64,000 nt of DNA from Kytococcus sedentarius DSM 20547 (GCF_000023925.1 NC_013169.1:1178001-1242000); one strand, 5' to 3'. Positions 1 through 9,018 are shown, counted from the stretch's first letter. The notes: a model not told the origin generated them from the sequence alone. Numbers and translations are program-made.

Positions 1-57
1 GCGCAGTACGCCGCCGGCGAGGACCCCTACAAGAAGCCGGCGGATGAGGAGCAGTGA
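1..57 (+). CDS. rbfA: Ribosome-binding factor A, C-terminal end (partial)
   Basis: Only the last 18 codons are in the window (AQYAAGEDPYKKPADEEQ, then TGA). The tail resembles the acidic, DPY-containing end of actinobacterial RbfA, and rbfA normally lies just upstream of truB. RbfA is a small KH-fold protein that helps mature the 30S subunit and the 16S rRNA 5' end. The call rests mostly on gene order, because too little protein is visible to show a domain. Confidence 0.6.
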   Translation, partial: AQYAAGEDPYKKPADEEQ

Positions 58-64
58 GGCCCCG

Positions 65-1111
65 GTGAGCCGCCCCGCGCCGGCCCCGGACGGGTTGCTG
101 GTCCTGGACAAGCCGTCCGGCCCCACCTCGCACGACATCGTCTCGCGGTGCCGGTGGCTGTGTGCCACCCGGAAGGTGGGGCACGCCGGCACGCTCGACC
201 CGCTAGCGACCGGCGTGCTCCTGGTCGGGGTCGGGCGGGCCACCCGGCTCCTGACGCACCTGGTCGGTGCGGACAAGACCTACCGGGCGACCGTCCGGCT
301 GGGGGAGGGGACCACCACCGAGGACGCCCAGGGAAAGTTCACGCAGACCACTGGGGTGCCCGATCGCGACGCGCTGCTGGCCGACCCGCAGCCCCTGCGC
401 GACGCCTGCAACGCCCTCTCCGGGGAGCTGATGCAGGTCCCCAGCACCGTGAGCGCACTGAAGGTGGGCGGCAAGCGGGCCCACGCCCGGGTGCGTGACG
501 GGGAGGAGTTCGAGCTCGAGGCCCGCCCGGTGACGGTGCACGCCTTCGAGCTGCTGGACGTCCAGCCGGCACAGGGCGCCTCGGGCACGGAGGTGCTCGA
601 CCTGGACGTCCGGGTGCGTGTCTCCTCGGGCACCTACGTCCGCGCGCTGGCCCGCGACCTCGGCGGGTCCCTGGGCACTGCAGCGCACCTGACCGCCCTG
701 CGCCGCCAGGCCGTGGGCGGCTTCACATTGGCCTCGGCCACCCCCGTGGACGAGCTGGTGGAGGCCCGCGAGGGCGGGGCGCTGCCGGCATCGATGCCCG
801 TCCTGCCGATGGGGGAGGTCGCCCGGCGGGTGCTGCCCGTCGCGCAGCTCGACGAGGAGCTGACGGGGCGGGTCCGCAACGGCCAGCAGGTCACGCTCCC
901 CGAGCCGCCCGCCTGGGCGAGGGTGGATGCCGCGGGGCGGGTGCTGTCCGGGCCCCGCCCGCCGCTCTCGGCCGACGGCCGCGCCGCCCTGCTCGGACCC
1001 GATGGGGACCTGGTGGCCGTGGTGGAGCCGTCTGGCCAGCGGTGGAAGCCGGTCACGGTGTTCCCACCGGCAACCCCCCCGGCGCGTAGACTTCCGCCGT
1101 GCTCAGACTGA
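65..1111 (+). CDS. truB: tRNA pseudouridine(55) synthase TruB
   Basis: TruB converts U55 in the T-loop of tRNAs to pseudouridine. The protein shows the N-terminal LLVLDKPSGPTSHD motif and the catalytic aspartate motif GHAGTLDPLATGVLL, followed by a PUA-like C-terminal part. From GTG 65 it is 348 residues, a normal actinobacterial length. An in-frame ATG at 44 overlaps the end of rbfA and would add 7 residues. GTG 65 is preferred because a GAGG lies just before it and the family motif follows closely. The end overlaps the ribF start by 13 bases and contains the likely ribF promoter. Confidence 0.95.
   Translation: MSRPAPAPDGLLVLDKPSGPTSHDIVSRCRWLCATRKVGHAGTLDPLATGVLLVGVGRATRLLTHLVGADKTYRATVRLGEGTTTEDAQGKFTQTTGVPDRDALLADPQPLRDACNALSGELMQVPSTVSALKVGGKRAHARVRDGEEFELEARPVTVHAFELLDVQPAQGASGTEVLDLDVRVRVSSGTYVRALARDLGGSLGTAAHLTALRRQAVGGFTLASATPVDELVEAREGGALPASMPVLPMGEVARRVLPVAQLDEELTGRVRNGQQVTLPEPPAWARVDAAGRVLSGPRPPLSADGRAALLGPDGDLVAVVEPSGQRWKPVTVFPPATPPARRLPPCSD
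1087..1092 (+). promoter_or_regulatory. -10 element for leaderless ribF transcript
   Basis: TAGACT lies inside the end of truB and is followed after 6 bases by the ribF GTG at 1099. There is no Shine-Dalgarno sequence. The spacing puts the transcription start on or next to the start codon. No convincing -35 was seen. Confidence 0.5.
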
Positions 1112-2055
1112 CCCACCCCGACCAAGTTCCGGAAGACGTCCGACGGCGCGGGAGCGCGGTCACCATCGGGACCTTCGACGGGATGCACCGGGGCCACCGG
1201 GCCGTGCTGGCCCGGTTGGTGGACGAGGCACGCAGCCACGACCTCGCGTCGATCGTGCTTACCTTCCACCCGCATCCCCTGGAGGTGCTGCACCCGGAGC
1301 GGGCCCCCGAGGCCATCTGCAGCCTCGAGCAGCGGCTCGAGCACCTGGAGCGCGCCGGCGTCGACGTCGTGGTGGCACAGGCCTTCACGCACGAGCTCGC
1401 TGCGCAGAGCCCGCGGGAGTTCGTCACCGAGACCTACGTGCGGAACTTCGGCATGCGCCGGATCGTCGTCGGCCGCGACTCGCGCTTCGGCCGCCACAAC
1501 GCCGGCACGGTGGACACGCTGCGGGAGCTGGGCGAGGAGCTCGGCTTCGACGTGGTGGTCCTCGAGGACGTCGGGGACCCCGCGACCACCCGGTGGTCCT
1601 CGACGGCGGTGCGCACCGCCCTGGGGCAGGGCCGCATCGACGCTGCCTCGGAGCACCTGGGACGGCCCCACTGCGTGCGGGGGACCGTCGTCCACGGGGA
1701 GCGACGCGGCCGCGAACTGGGTTTCCCCACCGCGAACCTCTCCGCCGACGCCGAGGGGATGGTGCCCGCCGATGGGGTGTACGCCGGCTGGCTCGTGCGC
1801 GACACCCTGCCGGAGGGTGACCCCGAGCGACGTCAGCCGGCCGCCATCTCCGTCGGCAGCAACCCGACCTTCGACGCCCACCGCCGGACCGTCGAGGCCC
1901 ACGTGCTGGACCGGACGGACCTCGACCTGTACGGGGAGCCGGTGACCATCGAGTTCGTCGAGCGGCTGCGGGGCATGGTGCGCTACGAGGGGATCGAGCC
2001 CCTCATCGAGCAGATGCGGGCCGACGTCTCTGCGGCGCGCGAGGTGCTCTCGTGA
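1099..2055 (+). CDS. ribF: Bifunctional riboflavin kinase / FAD synthetase
   Basis: RibF phosphorylates riboflavin to FMN and adenylates FMN to FAD. The 318-residue protein has the N-terminal nucleotidyltransferase motif TIGTFDGMHRGH (residues about 21-32). The C-terminal riboflavin kinase part has the GRELGFPTANL motif (about residues 204-214) and ISVGSNPTF. It follows truB, the standard bacterial order. In many genomes rpsO and pnp come next, but here rodA follows with a GTGA stop-start overlap. Start GTG 1099 is supported by a TAGACT -10 six bases upstream. Confidence 0.96.
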   Translation: MLRLTHPDQVPEDVRRRGSAVTIGTFDGMHRGHRAVLARLVDEARSHDLASIVLTFHPHPLEVLHPERAPEAICSLEQRLEHLERAGVDVVVAQAFTHELAAQSPREFVTETYVRNFGMRRIVVGRDSRFGRHNAGTVDTLRELGEELGFDVVVLEDVGDPATTRWSSTAVRTALGQGRIDAASEHLGRPHCVRGTVVHGERRGRELGFPTANLSADAEGMVPADGVYAGWLVRDTLPEGDPERRQPAAISVGSNPTFDAHRRTVEAHVLDRTDLDLYGEPVTIEFVERLRGMVRYEGIEPLIEQMRADVSAAREVLS

Positions 2056-3323
2056 GCGGCGCCTTCCCCGAGCTGTCGCCGAGCACCCGCCCGGAGCGCT
2101 CGCGCACCACGGTGCGCGACGCGCCCTCCGACGAGCTCACCCCGGCCTCGGTGCCCCACCGCTACGCGGCGCCCCTGGGTGCCGCGCGGCCGGTTGACCT
2201 CCCGCGGGAGAAGCCTGCGGTGGAGCGCATCCTGCAGCACACCGACTGGCCGCTGGTGGGGGTCTCCCTCGCGCTCAGCCTGCTGGGCGCGCTGGCGGTG
2301 TACAGCACCACCCACATGGACACCGGGGCCGCCACGGCCGTGCGACACCTGCTGAACATGGGTCTGGGACTGGTGTTCTTCGCCCTGATCTCCCGCCTCG
2401 ACGTGTACCGCCTGCGCAGCCTCACGCCCTGGCTGGTGGTCCTGGGCTGGGCCGGGTTGGTGCTGGTGCTCCTCATCGGCAAGGAGATCTACGGCGCGAA
2501 GTCGTGGATCGTCATCGGCGGGGGCTTCACCATCCAGCCCACCGAGTTCATGAAGGTGGCGCTGTGCCTGGGGCTGGCCTGGGCGCTGAGCGACCGGCTG
2601 CGCCCCAAGGTGGCCCAGCCGGGGCACCTGCAGGTGGTCCTGGCCTGGGCACTGGTCTTCCTGACCCTGGCCCTGGTGATGCTGCAACCCGACCTGGGGT
2701 CGGGACTCGTGATCGGCGTCCTCGGGTTCGGCGTGGTCGCGTTGTCGGGCGCGAGTCGTTGGTGGGTCCTGGCCGCCGTGGTCGGGGCGGTCTCCGCCGC
2801 CACGCTGGCCATCACCACCGGTCTGCTGAAGCCGCACCAGATGGATCGCCTGACCACCTTCCTGAACCCCGAGGCCGACCCGAGCGGCGACGGGTACCAG
2901 GTGATCCAGTCCAAGGTCGCCGTCGGCTCCGGCGGGCTGTTCGGGCAGGGCTACCTGCAGGGCCGCCAGGCGCAGGGGGGCTTCCTTCCGGTGGACGAGA
3001 GCGACTTCATCTTCGCGGTGGTCGCCGAGGAGCTGGGCCTGCTCGGGGGCGGACTGCTGGTGCTGCTGCTGGCCTTCGTCGTCCTGCGGGCCCTGCGCAT
3101 CGCCCAGCAGACCACGGACGTCTTCCCGCGTCTGGTGGCCGTCGGCATCGCCTGCTGGTTCGGGTTCCAGGCCTTCGAGAACATCGGCATGACCATGGGG
3201 GTGATGCCGATGACGGGCGTCCCGCTGCCCTTCGTCAGCTACGGCGGGTCGTCCATGTTCGCCTCCTGGATCGCGATCGGTCTGCTGAACGCGATGGCGA
3301 TCGCGGTGCGCGAGGACTCCTGA
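2052..3323 (+). CDS. rodA: SEDS family peptidoglycan polymerase RodA/FtsW-type
   Basis: This is a polytopic inner membrane glycosyltransferase of the SEDS family, which polymerises lipid II into glycan strands together with a class B PBP. A soluble N-terminal stretch of about 60 residues precedes the membrane segments. Recognisable family motifs are WIVIGGGFTIQPTEFMK, the QPDLGSG loop, FAVVAEELGLLGG and GVPLPFVSYGGSS near the end. RodA is preferred over FtsW because rodA lies near rne in other Actinobacteria (for example Streptomyces sfr), but no mreBCD or PBP2 gene is present here. The GTG overlaps the ribF stop by 4 bases. Confidence 0.88.
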   Translation: MSGAFPELSPSTRPERSRTTVRDAPSDELTPASVPHRYAAPLGAARPVDLPREKPAVERILQHTDWPLVGVSLALSLLGALAVYSTTHMDTGAATAVRHLLNMGLGLVFFALISRLDVYRLRSLTPWLVVLGWAGLVLVLLIGKEIYGAKSWIVIGGGFTIQPTEFMKVALCLGLAWALSDRLRPKVAQPGHLQVVLAWALVFLTLALVMLQPDLGSGLVIGVLGFGVVALSGASRWWVLAAVVGAVSAATLAITTGLLKPHQMDRLTTFLNPEADPSGDGYQVIQSKVAVGSGGLFGQGYLQGRQAQGGFLPVDESDFIFAVVAEELGLLGGGLLVLLLAFVVLRALRIAQQTTDVFPRLVAVGIACWFGFQAFENIGMTMGVMPMTGVPLPFVSYGGSSMFASWIAIGLLNAMAIAVREDS

Positions 3324-3370
3324 GCGGCGTCCCCGTCCGCAGGGGCCGGTGTGCGACACTGGGCGCGGTG

Positions 3371-3394
3371 CGTGACCCCACACCCCGGGTCACG
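3371..3394 (+). terminator. Hairpin after rodA
   Basis: CGTGACCC (3371-3378) pairs perfectly with GGGTCACG (3387-3394) around an 8-base loop. It lies about 50 bases after the rodA stop with no T-tract. It may end transcription or be part of the rne leader. The rest of the 274-base gap before rne holds no supported gene and no clear promoter. Confidence 0.35.
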
Positions 3395-3597
3395 TTCCCG
3401 GCGCGAACTCCCTGACCCCATCGGTCACCGAAAGCGCGCCGGCGGCCGGTGACGCGCCTCGCGCGAGCCGTGGCCGTACCCCTGACTTTTCGCCGCGCAG
3501 AGCGGCACGAATGACCGCGAGGATGGTCGGGACGGGCCCGGAGCAGTGCTCCGCACCCGTCCGGGGGTGACGACCACCGGACGGTGGAGGTCTCCAC

Positions 3598-6477
3598 ATG
3601 GATGCGGACCAGACCCAGCAGCCCGGCAGTTTCGCCCTGCTCTTCCAGGCACCGGACCCCGAGGCGATGCGGGCCACGCGCCAGCGCGGCTCCGAGCAGG
3701 AGGTCGACGACGAGCAGGAGCGTCCGACGAGGCGGTCACGTCGTGACGCGCAGGACGCCGGGCGCCCGGAGGGGCGCCGCCAGCAGGGCCGCGGGAACGC
3801 TCGTCGCGGACGGTCCGGCGAGGACCAGGACGCTGCGGTCGAGCAGGACCGGGACGACTCCGAGGCGGGGCGTGACTCGGGTGACTCGGACGAGTCGACC
3901 GGTGGGCGCCAGCGCCCCCAGCGCCGCACCCGGGCCCGCGGTGAGCGCGGGAGCTCCCGCGGCCAGCGCGGCGACGAGGGCCGCGATGGCGGGGACGACG
4001 ACCCGACCAGTTCGGGGCGTGGGGGTTCCGCACGGGGTGAGGACTCCGGCCGCGACGACCGGGATGATCAGGACCAGCAGGACGACCGTGGGCCGCAGGG
4101 CGGTCACGAGGATGACGACTCCGAGGAGAGCGGTGGGCGCCGCTCGCGTCGCCGCCGGGGCGGCCGCGGCCGCGGGCAGTCCGACGAGGGCGCCGAGGGC
4201 GGCCAGGGTCGTGGGGGTCGCCCGTCGGAGCGTTCCCAGGACGACGACGAGGACGGGTCCGGCGACGGGTCCGGGGTCTCCGGGGATGACGACTCCGAGC
4301 AGGGCCGGGGGTCGCGCCGCGCGCGCAAGCGCTCCCGCGGGGGGCGCAACCGCTCGCGCGGACAGAGCGGCCGTTCCGAGGACCAGGGCGGCGGATCGGA
4401 CGCCGTCGACGAGGTGACGGGGGTCCAGGGGTCCACCCGGCTGGCCGCCAAGAAGCAGCGCCGTCGCGAGGGCCGCGAGGCTGGGCGTCGCCGCACGGTG
4501 CTCACCGAGGCCGAGTTCCTCGCCCGCCGCGAGAGCGTGCACCGGACCATGGTGGTGCGGGAGTCCGCCGAGTACACCCAGGTGGGCGTGCTCGAGGACG
4601 GCGTGCTGGTCGAGCACTACATCGACCGCCAGCAGCAGACCACGATGGTGGGCAACGTCTACCTCGGCCGCGTGCAGAACGTGCTGCCCTCCATGGAGGC
4701 TGCCTTCGTCGACATCGGCAAGGGCCGCAACGGCGTGCTGTACGCCGGCGAGGTGAACTGGGACGCGGCCGGGCTGCCCAAGGGTGAGCAGAAGCGCATC
4801 GAGAGCGCCCTGCAGCCCGGCCAGCCGGTGCTCGTGCAGGTGACCAAGGACCCCATCGGCCACAAGGGCGCCCGGCTCACCGGCCAGATCTCGCTGCCAG
4901 GCCGCTACCTGGTGTACGTGCCGGGGAACACCACCACCGGCATCAGCCGCAAGCTGCCGGACACCGAGCGGGCCCGCCTCAAGAAGATCCTCAAGGACGT
5001 CGTGCCGGCCGATGCGGGTGTGATCGTCCGCACCGCCGCCGAGGGGGCTGCCGAGGCCGAGCTGCGGGCCGACGTCGAGCGCCTGACCACCCAGTGGGAG
5101 CGCATCGCGGCTGCCCAGGCCAAGGGCTCGGCACCGACGCTGGTGCACGGCGAGCCGGACCTGACCGTGCGCGTGATCCGCGACGTGTTCAACGAGGACT
5201 TCACCAAGCTGGTCGTCTCCGGCCCCACGGCCTGGGAGTCGGTCACCAGCTACATCGATGCCGTCGCCCCGGACCTGACCCCCAAGCTCGAGCGCTGGGA
5301 GGGGGAGCAGGACGTCTTCGAGCACCACCGCATCGAGGAGCAGATCGCCAAGGCGATGGACCGCAAGGTCTGGCTCCCCTCGGGAGGGTCGCTGATCTTC
5401 GACCGCACCGAGGCGATGACGGTCGTGGACGTCAACACCGGCAAGTTCGTCGGCTCCGGCGGGAACCTCGAGGAGACCGTCACCAAGAACAACATCGAGG
5501 CGGCCGAGGAGATCGTCCGCCAGCTCCGCCTGCGCGACATCGGCGGCATCATCGTCGTGGACTTCATCGACATGGTGCTCGAGAGCAACCGCGACCTGGT
5601 GGTGCGTCGACTGGTGGAGTGCCTGGCCCGGGACCGCACGAAGCACCAGGTGGCCGAGGTGACCTCACTCGGCCTGGTCCAGATGACCCGCAAGCGCGTC
5701 GGCAGCGGCCTGGTCGAGGTGTACGGCGAGACCTGTGAGCACTGCGACGGCCACGGCCTGGTGGTGCAGGACGCGCCGGTCGCGGTCCGTGGCGGCGGCT
5801 CCGGTGGAGGACGCCGCTCCGGACGCCAGTCCGGCAAGGAGGGCCGCCAGCAGGGCGAGGCGCAGGCCGCGCCGCGCAGCTCCGGCCCGTCCGTCGCCCA
5901 GATCGCGCGGGCCGTGCACGCCGCCGCGCTGAAGGGTGACGAGGAGGGCCTGCCGGAGGAGCAGGCAGCCGGCGGGACCGACGAGTCGGCTCCGCAGGCC
6001 CCGGCCGCCGCGGCGGAGGGGGCCACGGACGATGCTGCCGAGGGTGTCGCGGAGCAGGCGCCTCGGGAGCAGACCCGGGCGGAGCAGCCCGCGACGGCGC
6101 CGAAGGCCGCAGCCGAGACCGCGTCCCCCGCGCAGGCGACGAGCGGGGACGCCCCGGCCGTGACCGGCCGCATCGGACGTCGCAGCGCGGCCCCCGTCGA
6201 GTCCGCACCGCAGGTTGGCGACGAGGAGTCCTCGTCCTACGTGGGTGCCCCGGTCGCCGATGCCCCGGAGCCCGCGCCGGCTCCGGCGCGGCGGTCCTCC
6301 CGCCGCCGGGCGGCGAGCACCGGGGCAGCCGCCCCATCGGTGACCGTCGCGCCCCAGCCGGCACCCACCACCAGCGTGGCCGGGGGAGCCGGGGTCGCCG
6401 AGAAGAGCACGATCACCCGTCGCACCCCGCGTCGCCGGGTCGTCGCCCCGCAGGGAGACGGTGCCTCGCCGGCTTGA
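3598..6477 (+). CDS. rne: Ribonuclease E/G family endoribonuclease
   Basis: RNase E makes the initiating cuts in mRNA decay and processes rRNA and tRNA precursors. The 959-residue protein has three parts. Residues about 20-295 are a low-complexity extension rich in Arg, Asp, Gly, Ser and Gln. The core follows from about 300 to 720, with an S1 domain (VGNVYLGRVQNVLPSMEAAF, about 351-370), the DNase I-like catalytic part (MTVVDVNTGKF and IIVVDFIDM) and a zinc-link CEHCDGHG near 712. A Glu/Ala/Pro-rich tail with Arg clusters runs to the end. The extension before the core is typical of actinobacterial RNase E and likely binds RNA or partners. A GGAGG lies before ATG 3598. Confidence 0.95.
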   Translation: MDADQTQQPGSFALLFQAPDPEAMRATRQRGSEQEVDDEQERPTRRSRRDAQDAGRPEGRRQQGRGNARRGRSGEDQDAAVEQDRDDSEAGRDSGDSDESTGGRQRPQRRTRARGERGSSRGQRGDEGRDGGDDDPTSSGRGGSARGEDSGRDDRDDQDQQDDRGPQGGHEDDDSEESGGRRSRRRRGGRGRGQSDEGAEGGQGRGGRPSERSQDDDEDGSGDGSGVSGDDDSEQGRGSRRARKRSRGGRNRSRGQSGRSEDQGGGSDAVDEVTGVQGSTRLAAKKQRRREGREAGRRRTVLTEAEFLARRESVHRTMVVRESAEYTQVGVLEDGVLVEHYIDRQQQTTMVGNVYLGRVQNVLPSMEAAFVDIGKGRNGVLYAGEVNWDAAGLPKGEQKRIESALQPGQPVLVQVTKDPIGHKGARLTGQISLPGRYLVYVPGNTTTGISRKLPDTERARLKKILKDVVPADAGVIVRTAAEGAAEAELRADVERLTTQWERIAAAQAKGSAPTLVHGEPDLTVRVIRDVFNEDFTKLVVSGPTAWESVTSYIDAVAPDLTPKLERWEGEQDVFEHHRIEEQIAKAMDRKVWLPSGGSLIFDRTEAMTVVDVNTGKFVGSGGNLEETVTKNNIEAAEEIVRQLRLRDIGGIIVVDFIDMVLESNRDLVVRRLVECLARDRTKHQVAEVTSLGLVQMTRKRVGSGLVEVYGETCEHCDGHGLVVQDAPVAVRGGGSGGGRRSGRQSGKEGRQQGEAQAAPRSSGPSVAQIARAVHAAALKGDEEGLPEEQAAGGTDESAPQAPAAAAEGATDDAAEGVAEQAPREQTRAEQPATAPKAAAETASPAQATSGDAPAVTGRIGRRSAAPVESAPQVGDEESSSYVGAPVADAPEPAPAPARRSSRRRAASTGAAAPSVTVAPQPAPTTSVAGGAGVAEKSTITRRTPRRRVVAPQGDGASPA

Positions 6478-6502
6478 GCCGGGCCGGCGCAGCGTGTAGA
6501 GT
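6474..6502 (+). promoter_or_regulatory. Promoter for rplU-rpmA
   Basis: TTGAGC (-35, 6474-6479) overlaps the rne stop codon. TAGAGT (-10, 6497-6502) follows after exactly 17 bases. Transcription would start near 6509, giving a leader of about 200 bases before rplU. Confidence 0.6.
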
Positions 6503-6525
6503 GGAACGTCGGCGCGCCCACGTGT

Positions 6526-6565
6526 GGTGCGTCGCGATGGGTCAGTTCCCGTCGCGACACGCACC
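6526..6565 (+). promoter_or_regulatory. Stem-loop in rplU leader
   Basis: GGTGC-GTCGCGA (6526-6537) pairs with TCGCGAC (6552-6558) and, after a 2-base bulge, GCACC (6561-6565), around a 14-base loop. It sits directly after the predicted rplU promoter and far from the start codon, so it could be a ribosomal protein or attenuation leader. The function is inferred only. Confidence 0.4.
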
Positions 6566-6711
6566 GCGCAGCGCGCCATCGTTCGTGAGACACCCCTGGT
6601 TCCGCGTCACACCCCGTGTGGCGGGAACCGCGGCCCCGCCCCTCGGGCAGGACGCGGGTGGTCATGAACACCCCGAACCAGTTGTCCAGCAGACCAGAGA
6701 GTGAGCTCAAC

Positions 6712-7020
6712 GTGTACGCGATCGTCCGCGCCGGTGGCCGCCAGGAGAAGGTTTCCGTCGGTGACGTGCTCACCGTCGACAAGGTGGCCGGTGAGGCCGG
6801 CGAGAGCATTGACCTGCAGCCGCTCCTGCTCGTCGACGGCTCCACCGTGACCGCCGCCTCCGACAAGCTCGCCGCGGCGAGCGTCACGGCGGAGATCCTG
6901 GGCGCCACCAAGGGCCCCAAGATCACCATCCAGCACTACAAGAACAAGACCGGTTACAAGCGGCGCCAGGGTCACCGTCAGCCGCTCACCGAGGTCAAGA
7001 TCACGGCGATCAACGCCTGA
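6712..7020 (+). CDS. rplU: 50S ribosomal protein L21
   Basis: L21 binds 23S rRNA in the large subunit. The 102-residue product starts [20 protein letters not shown] and ends with the [19 protein letters not shown] signature. An open frame extends upstream to 6616, but GTG 6712 gives the family's usual N terminus. A purine-rich GAGAGTGAG lies just before it. It is followed by rpmA after 45 bases, the conserved rplU-rpmA-obg order. Confidence 0.97.
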   Translation: MYAIVRAGGRQEKVSVGDVLTVDKVAGEAGESIDLQPLLLVDGSTVTAASDKLAAASVTAEILGATKGPKITIQHYKNKTGYKRRQGHRQPLTEVKITAINA

Positions 7021-7065
7021 TCAGTCCTCGGACTCCATCCGCAGCAGAACGCAGGGAGAAGCGAC

Positions 7066-7332
7066 ATGGCAAGCAAGAAGGGTGTGTCCTCGAGCCGCAA
7101 CGGCCGTGACTCGAACGCGCAGCGCCTCGGCGTGAAGCGTTTCGGTGGCCAGGTGGTGAAGGCCGGCGAGATCATCGTGCGCCAGCGCGGTACCCACTTC
7201 CATCCGGGTGAGAACGTGGGCCGCGGCAAGGACGACACGCTGTTCGCCCTCGAGGCCGGTGCCGTCGAGTTCGGCAGCAAGCGTGGTCGCAAGACGGTGT
7301 CCATCGTGGGCGCCGACGCGGCCGCCGTCTGA
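7066..7332 (+). CDS. rpmA: 50S ribosomal protein L27
   Basis: L27 reaches the peptidyl transferase centre with its N terminus. The 88-residue protein begins [16 protein letters not shown] and contains the [19 protein letters not shown] signature. The N terminus has no cleavable leader of the Firmicutes type. A GGAGA sits about 10 bases before the ATG. It is followed by a strong hairpin before obgE. Confidence 0.98.
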   Translation: MASKKGVSSSRNGRDSNAQRLGVKRFGGQVVKAGEIIVRQRGTHFHPGENVGRGKDDTLFALEAGAVEFGSKRGRKTVSIVGADAAAV

Positions 7333-7381
7333 GACAGTCTGTCGCGGCCACCGCGCCGCACCGGGTCCCTCCGGACCCACC

Positions 7382-7424
7382 CCGATGGGGGCGATGCCAC
7401 ACTCAAGGGCATCGCCCCCATCGG
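7382..7424 (+). terminator. Perfect 17-bp hairpin between rpmA and obgE
   Basis: Arm 7382-7398 (CCGATGGGGGCGATGCC) is fully complementary to 7408-7424, with a 9-base loop. There is no T-tract. It lies 49 bases after rpmA and 64 bases before obgE. It could end part of the ribosomal transcripts, stabilise the rpmA 3' end, or act as an attenuator for obgE. Confidence 0.6.
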
Positions 7425-7488
7425 CGTCACGTGCCCGGGCGACCGTCGCCCGCGCCCGACCCGCCCCCCCCCGAGCTGGAGGCTCCTC

Positions 7489-8991
7489 ATGACGACTTTC
7501 GTGGACCGCGTGGTGCTCCACCTCGCTGCCGGCAAGGGCGGTCACGGCGTGGCCTCCGTGCACCGGGAGAAGTTCAAGCCGCTCGGCGGCCCCGACGGCG
7601 GCAACGGCGGTCACGGCGGTGACGTCCTGCTCGAGGTCGATGACCAGGTCACGACCCTGCTGGAGTACCACCGCGGGCCGCACCGCAGCGCCCCGAACGG
7701 CCAGCCGGGCGAGGGCGACGAGCGCAACGGGGCGGCGGGGGAGCACCTCGTGCTGCGCGTCCCCGACGGCACCGTGGTCAAGGACCGGGCGGGCGAGGTG
7801 CTCGCGGACCTCGTCGGGCACGGCACGCAGTTCGTCGCCGCACGTGGCGGTCGGGGTGGTCTGGGCAACAAGGCGCTGGCCAGCCGGCGTCGCAAGGCGC
7901 CCGGCTTCGCGCTGCTGGGGGAGCCTGGCGAGGAGCGTGAGCTCGTGCTGGAGCTCAAGACGCTCGCGGACGTCGCCCTCATCGGCTTCCCGTCGGCCGG
8001 CAAGTCCTCGCTGGTCTCCGTGCTCTCCTCGGCCCGTCCGAAGATCGCCGAGTACCCCTTCACCACGTTGGTGCCGAACCTCGGCGTGGTGACGGCTGGT
8101 GACGACCGGTTCACCGTGGCCGACGTGCCGGGGCTGATCCCGGGCGCAGCGCAGGGCAAGGGCCTGGGGCTGGAGTTCCTCCGCCACGTGGAGCGGTGCG
8201 GCGTGCTGGTGCACGTCGTGGACTGCGCCACCCTCGAGCCCGGGCGCGACCCGCTGACCGACCTCGACGTCATCGAGGCCGAGCTGCGGCAGTACGTCCC
8301 CGACCAGGCCCTCGGTGGCCGACCCCTCTCCGAGCGCACCCGTGTGGTGGTCCTCAACAAGGCCGACGTCCCCGAGGCGCGCGAGCTGGCCGAGATGGTG
8401 GAGCCCATGCTGGTCGAGCGCGGGGTGGAGGTCCACATCGTCTCCGCCGTGGCGCACCAGGGGCTGGAGCCGCTGAAGTTCTCCCTCGCGCGCCACGTGG
8501 CCAAGCACCGTGCCAGCCTGCCGCCGGCCGAGCCGGCGCGCGTGGTCGTGCGCCCGAAGGCCAAGGACGATGCCGGCTTCACCGTCGCCCGGGAGAACAG
8601 CCACGACGGGCCCTACTTCCGGGTGGTCGGCGAGCGGGTGGAGCGTTGGACCCACCAGACCGACTTCGCCAACGACGAGGCCGTCGGCTACCTGGCCGAC
8701 CGGTTGCAGCGCGCCGGCGTCGAGGAGCAGCTCGTGGCCGCCGGCGCGGTCGCTGGTGACACGGTCGTCATCGGTGCCGGCGACGGGGTCGTCTTCGACT
8801 GGGAGCCCACCATCACCGCCGGTGCGGAGCACCTGGGTTCGCGCGGCTCGGACCTGCGCCTGGAGGAGCGGGCCCGCCCCACTCGTACCGAGAAGCGCGA
8901 GGCCTTCCACGCCCGCAAGGACGCCGAGAGCGAGGTGCGCCGGGAGATGGAGGCCGAGCGCCGCGCGGGCGTCTGGACCGCGGACGACTGA
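7489..8991 (+). CDS. obgE: GTPase ObgE/CgtA
   Basis: Obg is an essential GTPase tied to 50S assembly and stress control. The 500-residue protein has the glycine-rich Obg fold ([14 protein letters not shown], about residues 30-43), then a G domain with [10 protein letters not shown] (G1), DVPGLIPGA (G3) and NKADV (G4). A C-terminal OCT domain follows at about 345-430, with a charged tail to the end. An ideal GGAGG precedes ATG 7489. It follows rpmA as in most bacteria, separated by the 17-bp hairpin. Confidence 0.97.
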   Translation: MTTFVDRVVLHLAAGKGGHGVASVHREKFKPLGGPDGGNGGHGGDVLLEVDDQVTTLLEYHRGPHRSAPNGQPGEGDERNGAAGEHLVLRVPDGTVVKDRAGEVLADLVGHGTQFVAARGGRGGLGNKALASRRRKAPGFALLGEPGEERELVLELKTLADVALIGFPSAGKSSLVSVLSSARPKIAEYPFTTLVPNLGVVTAGDDRFTVADVPGLIPGAAQGKGLGLEFLRHVERCGVLVHVVDCATLEPGRDPLTDLDVIEAELRQYVPDQALGGRPLSERTRVVVLNKADVPEARELAEMVEPMLVERGVEVHIVSAVAHQGLEPLKFSLARHVAKHRASLPPAEPARVVVRPKAKDDAGFTVARENSHDGPYFRVVGERVERWTHQTDFANDEAVGYLADRLQRAGVEEQLVAAGAVAGDTVVIGAGDGVVFDWEPTITAGAEHLGSRGSDLRLEERARPTRTEKREAFHARKDAESEVRREMEAERRAGVWTADD

Positions 8992-9005
8992 GCCGGGCCA
9001 ACCGG

Positions 9006-9011
9006 TAGGAT
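9006..9011 (+). promoter_or_regulatory. -10 element for leaderless small membrane protein
   Basis: TAGGAT ends 7 bases before ATG 9019, so transcription would start at the A of the start codon. This decides 9019 over the in-frame ATG at 9010, which lies inside the hexamer. Confidence 0.55.
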
Positions 9012-9018
9012 GGCGCCC

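Noticed and set aside
3650-4420. Repetitive tract in rne resembling a repeat array
   Set aside because: The repeats are degenerate codons of a disordered protein, not regularly spaced direct repeats, so not CRISPR.
3736-5646. Minus-strand open frame of 636 codons opposite rne
   Set aside because: The composition is the mirror of the repetitive rne sequence, with no domain.
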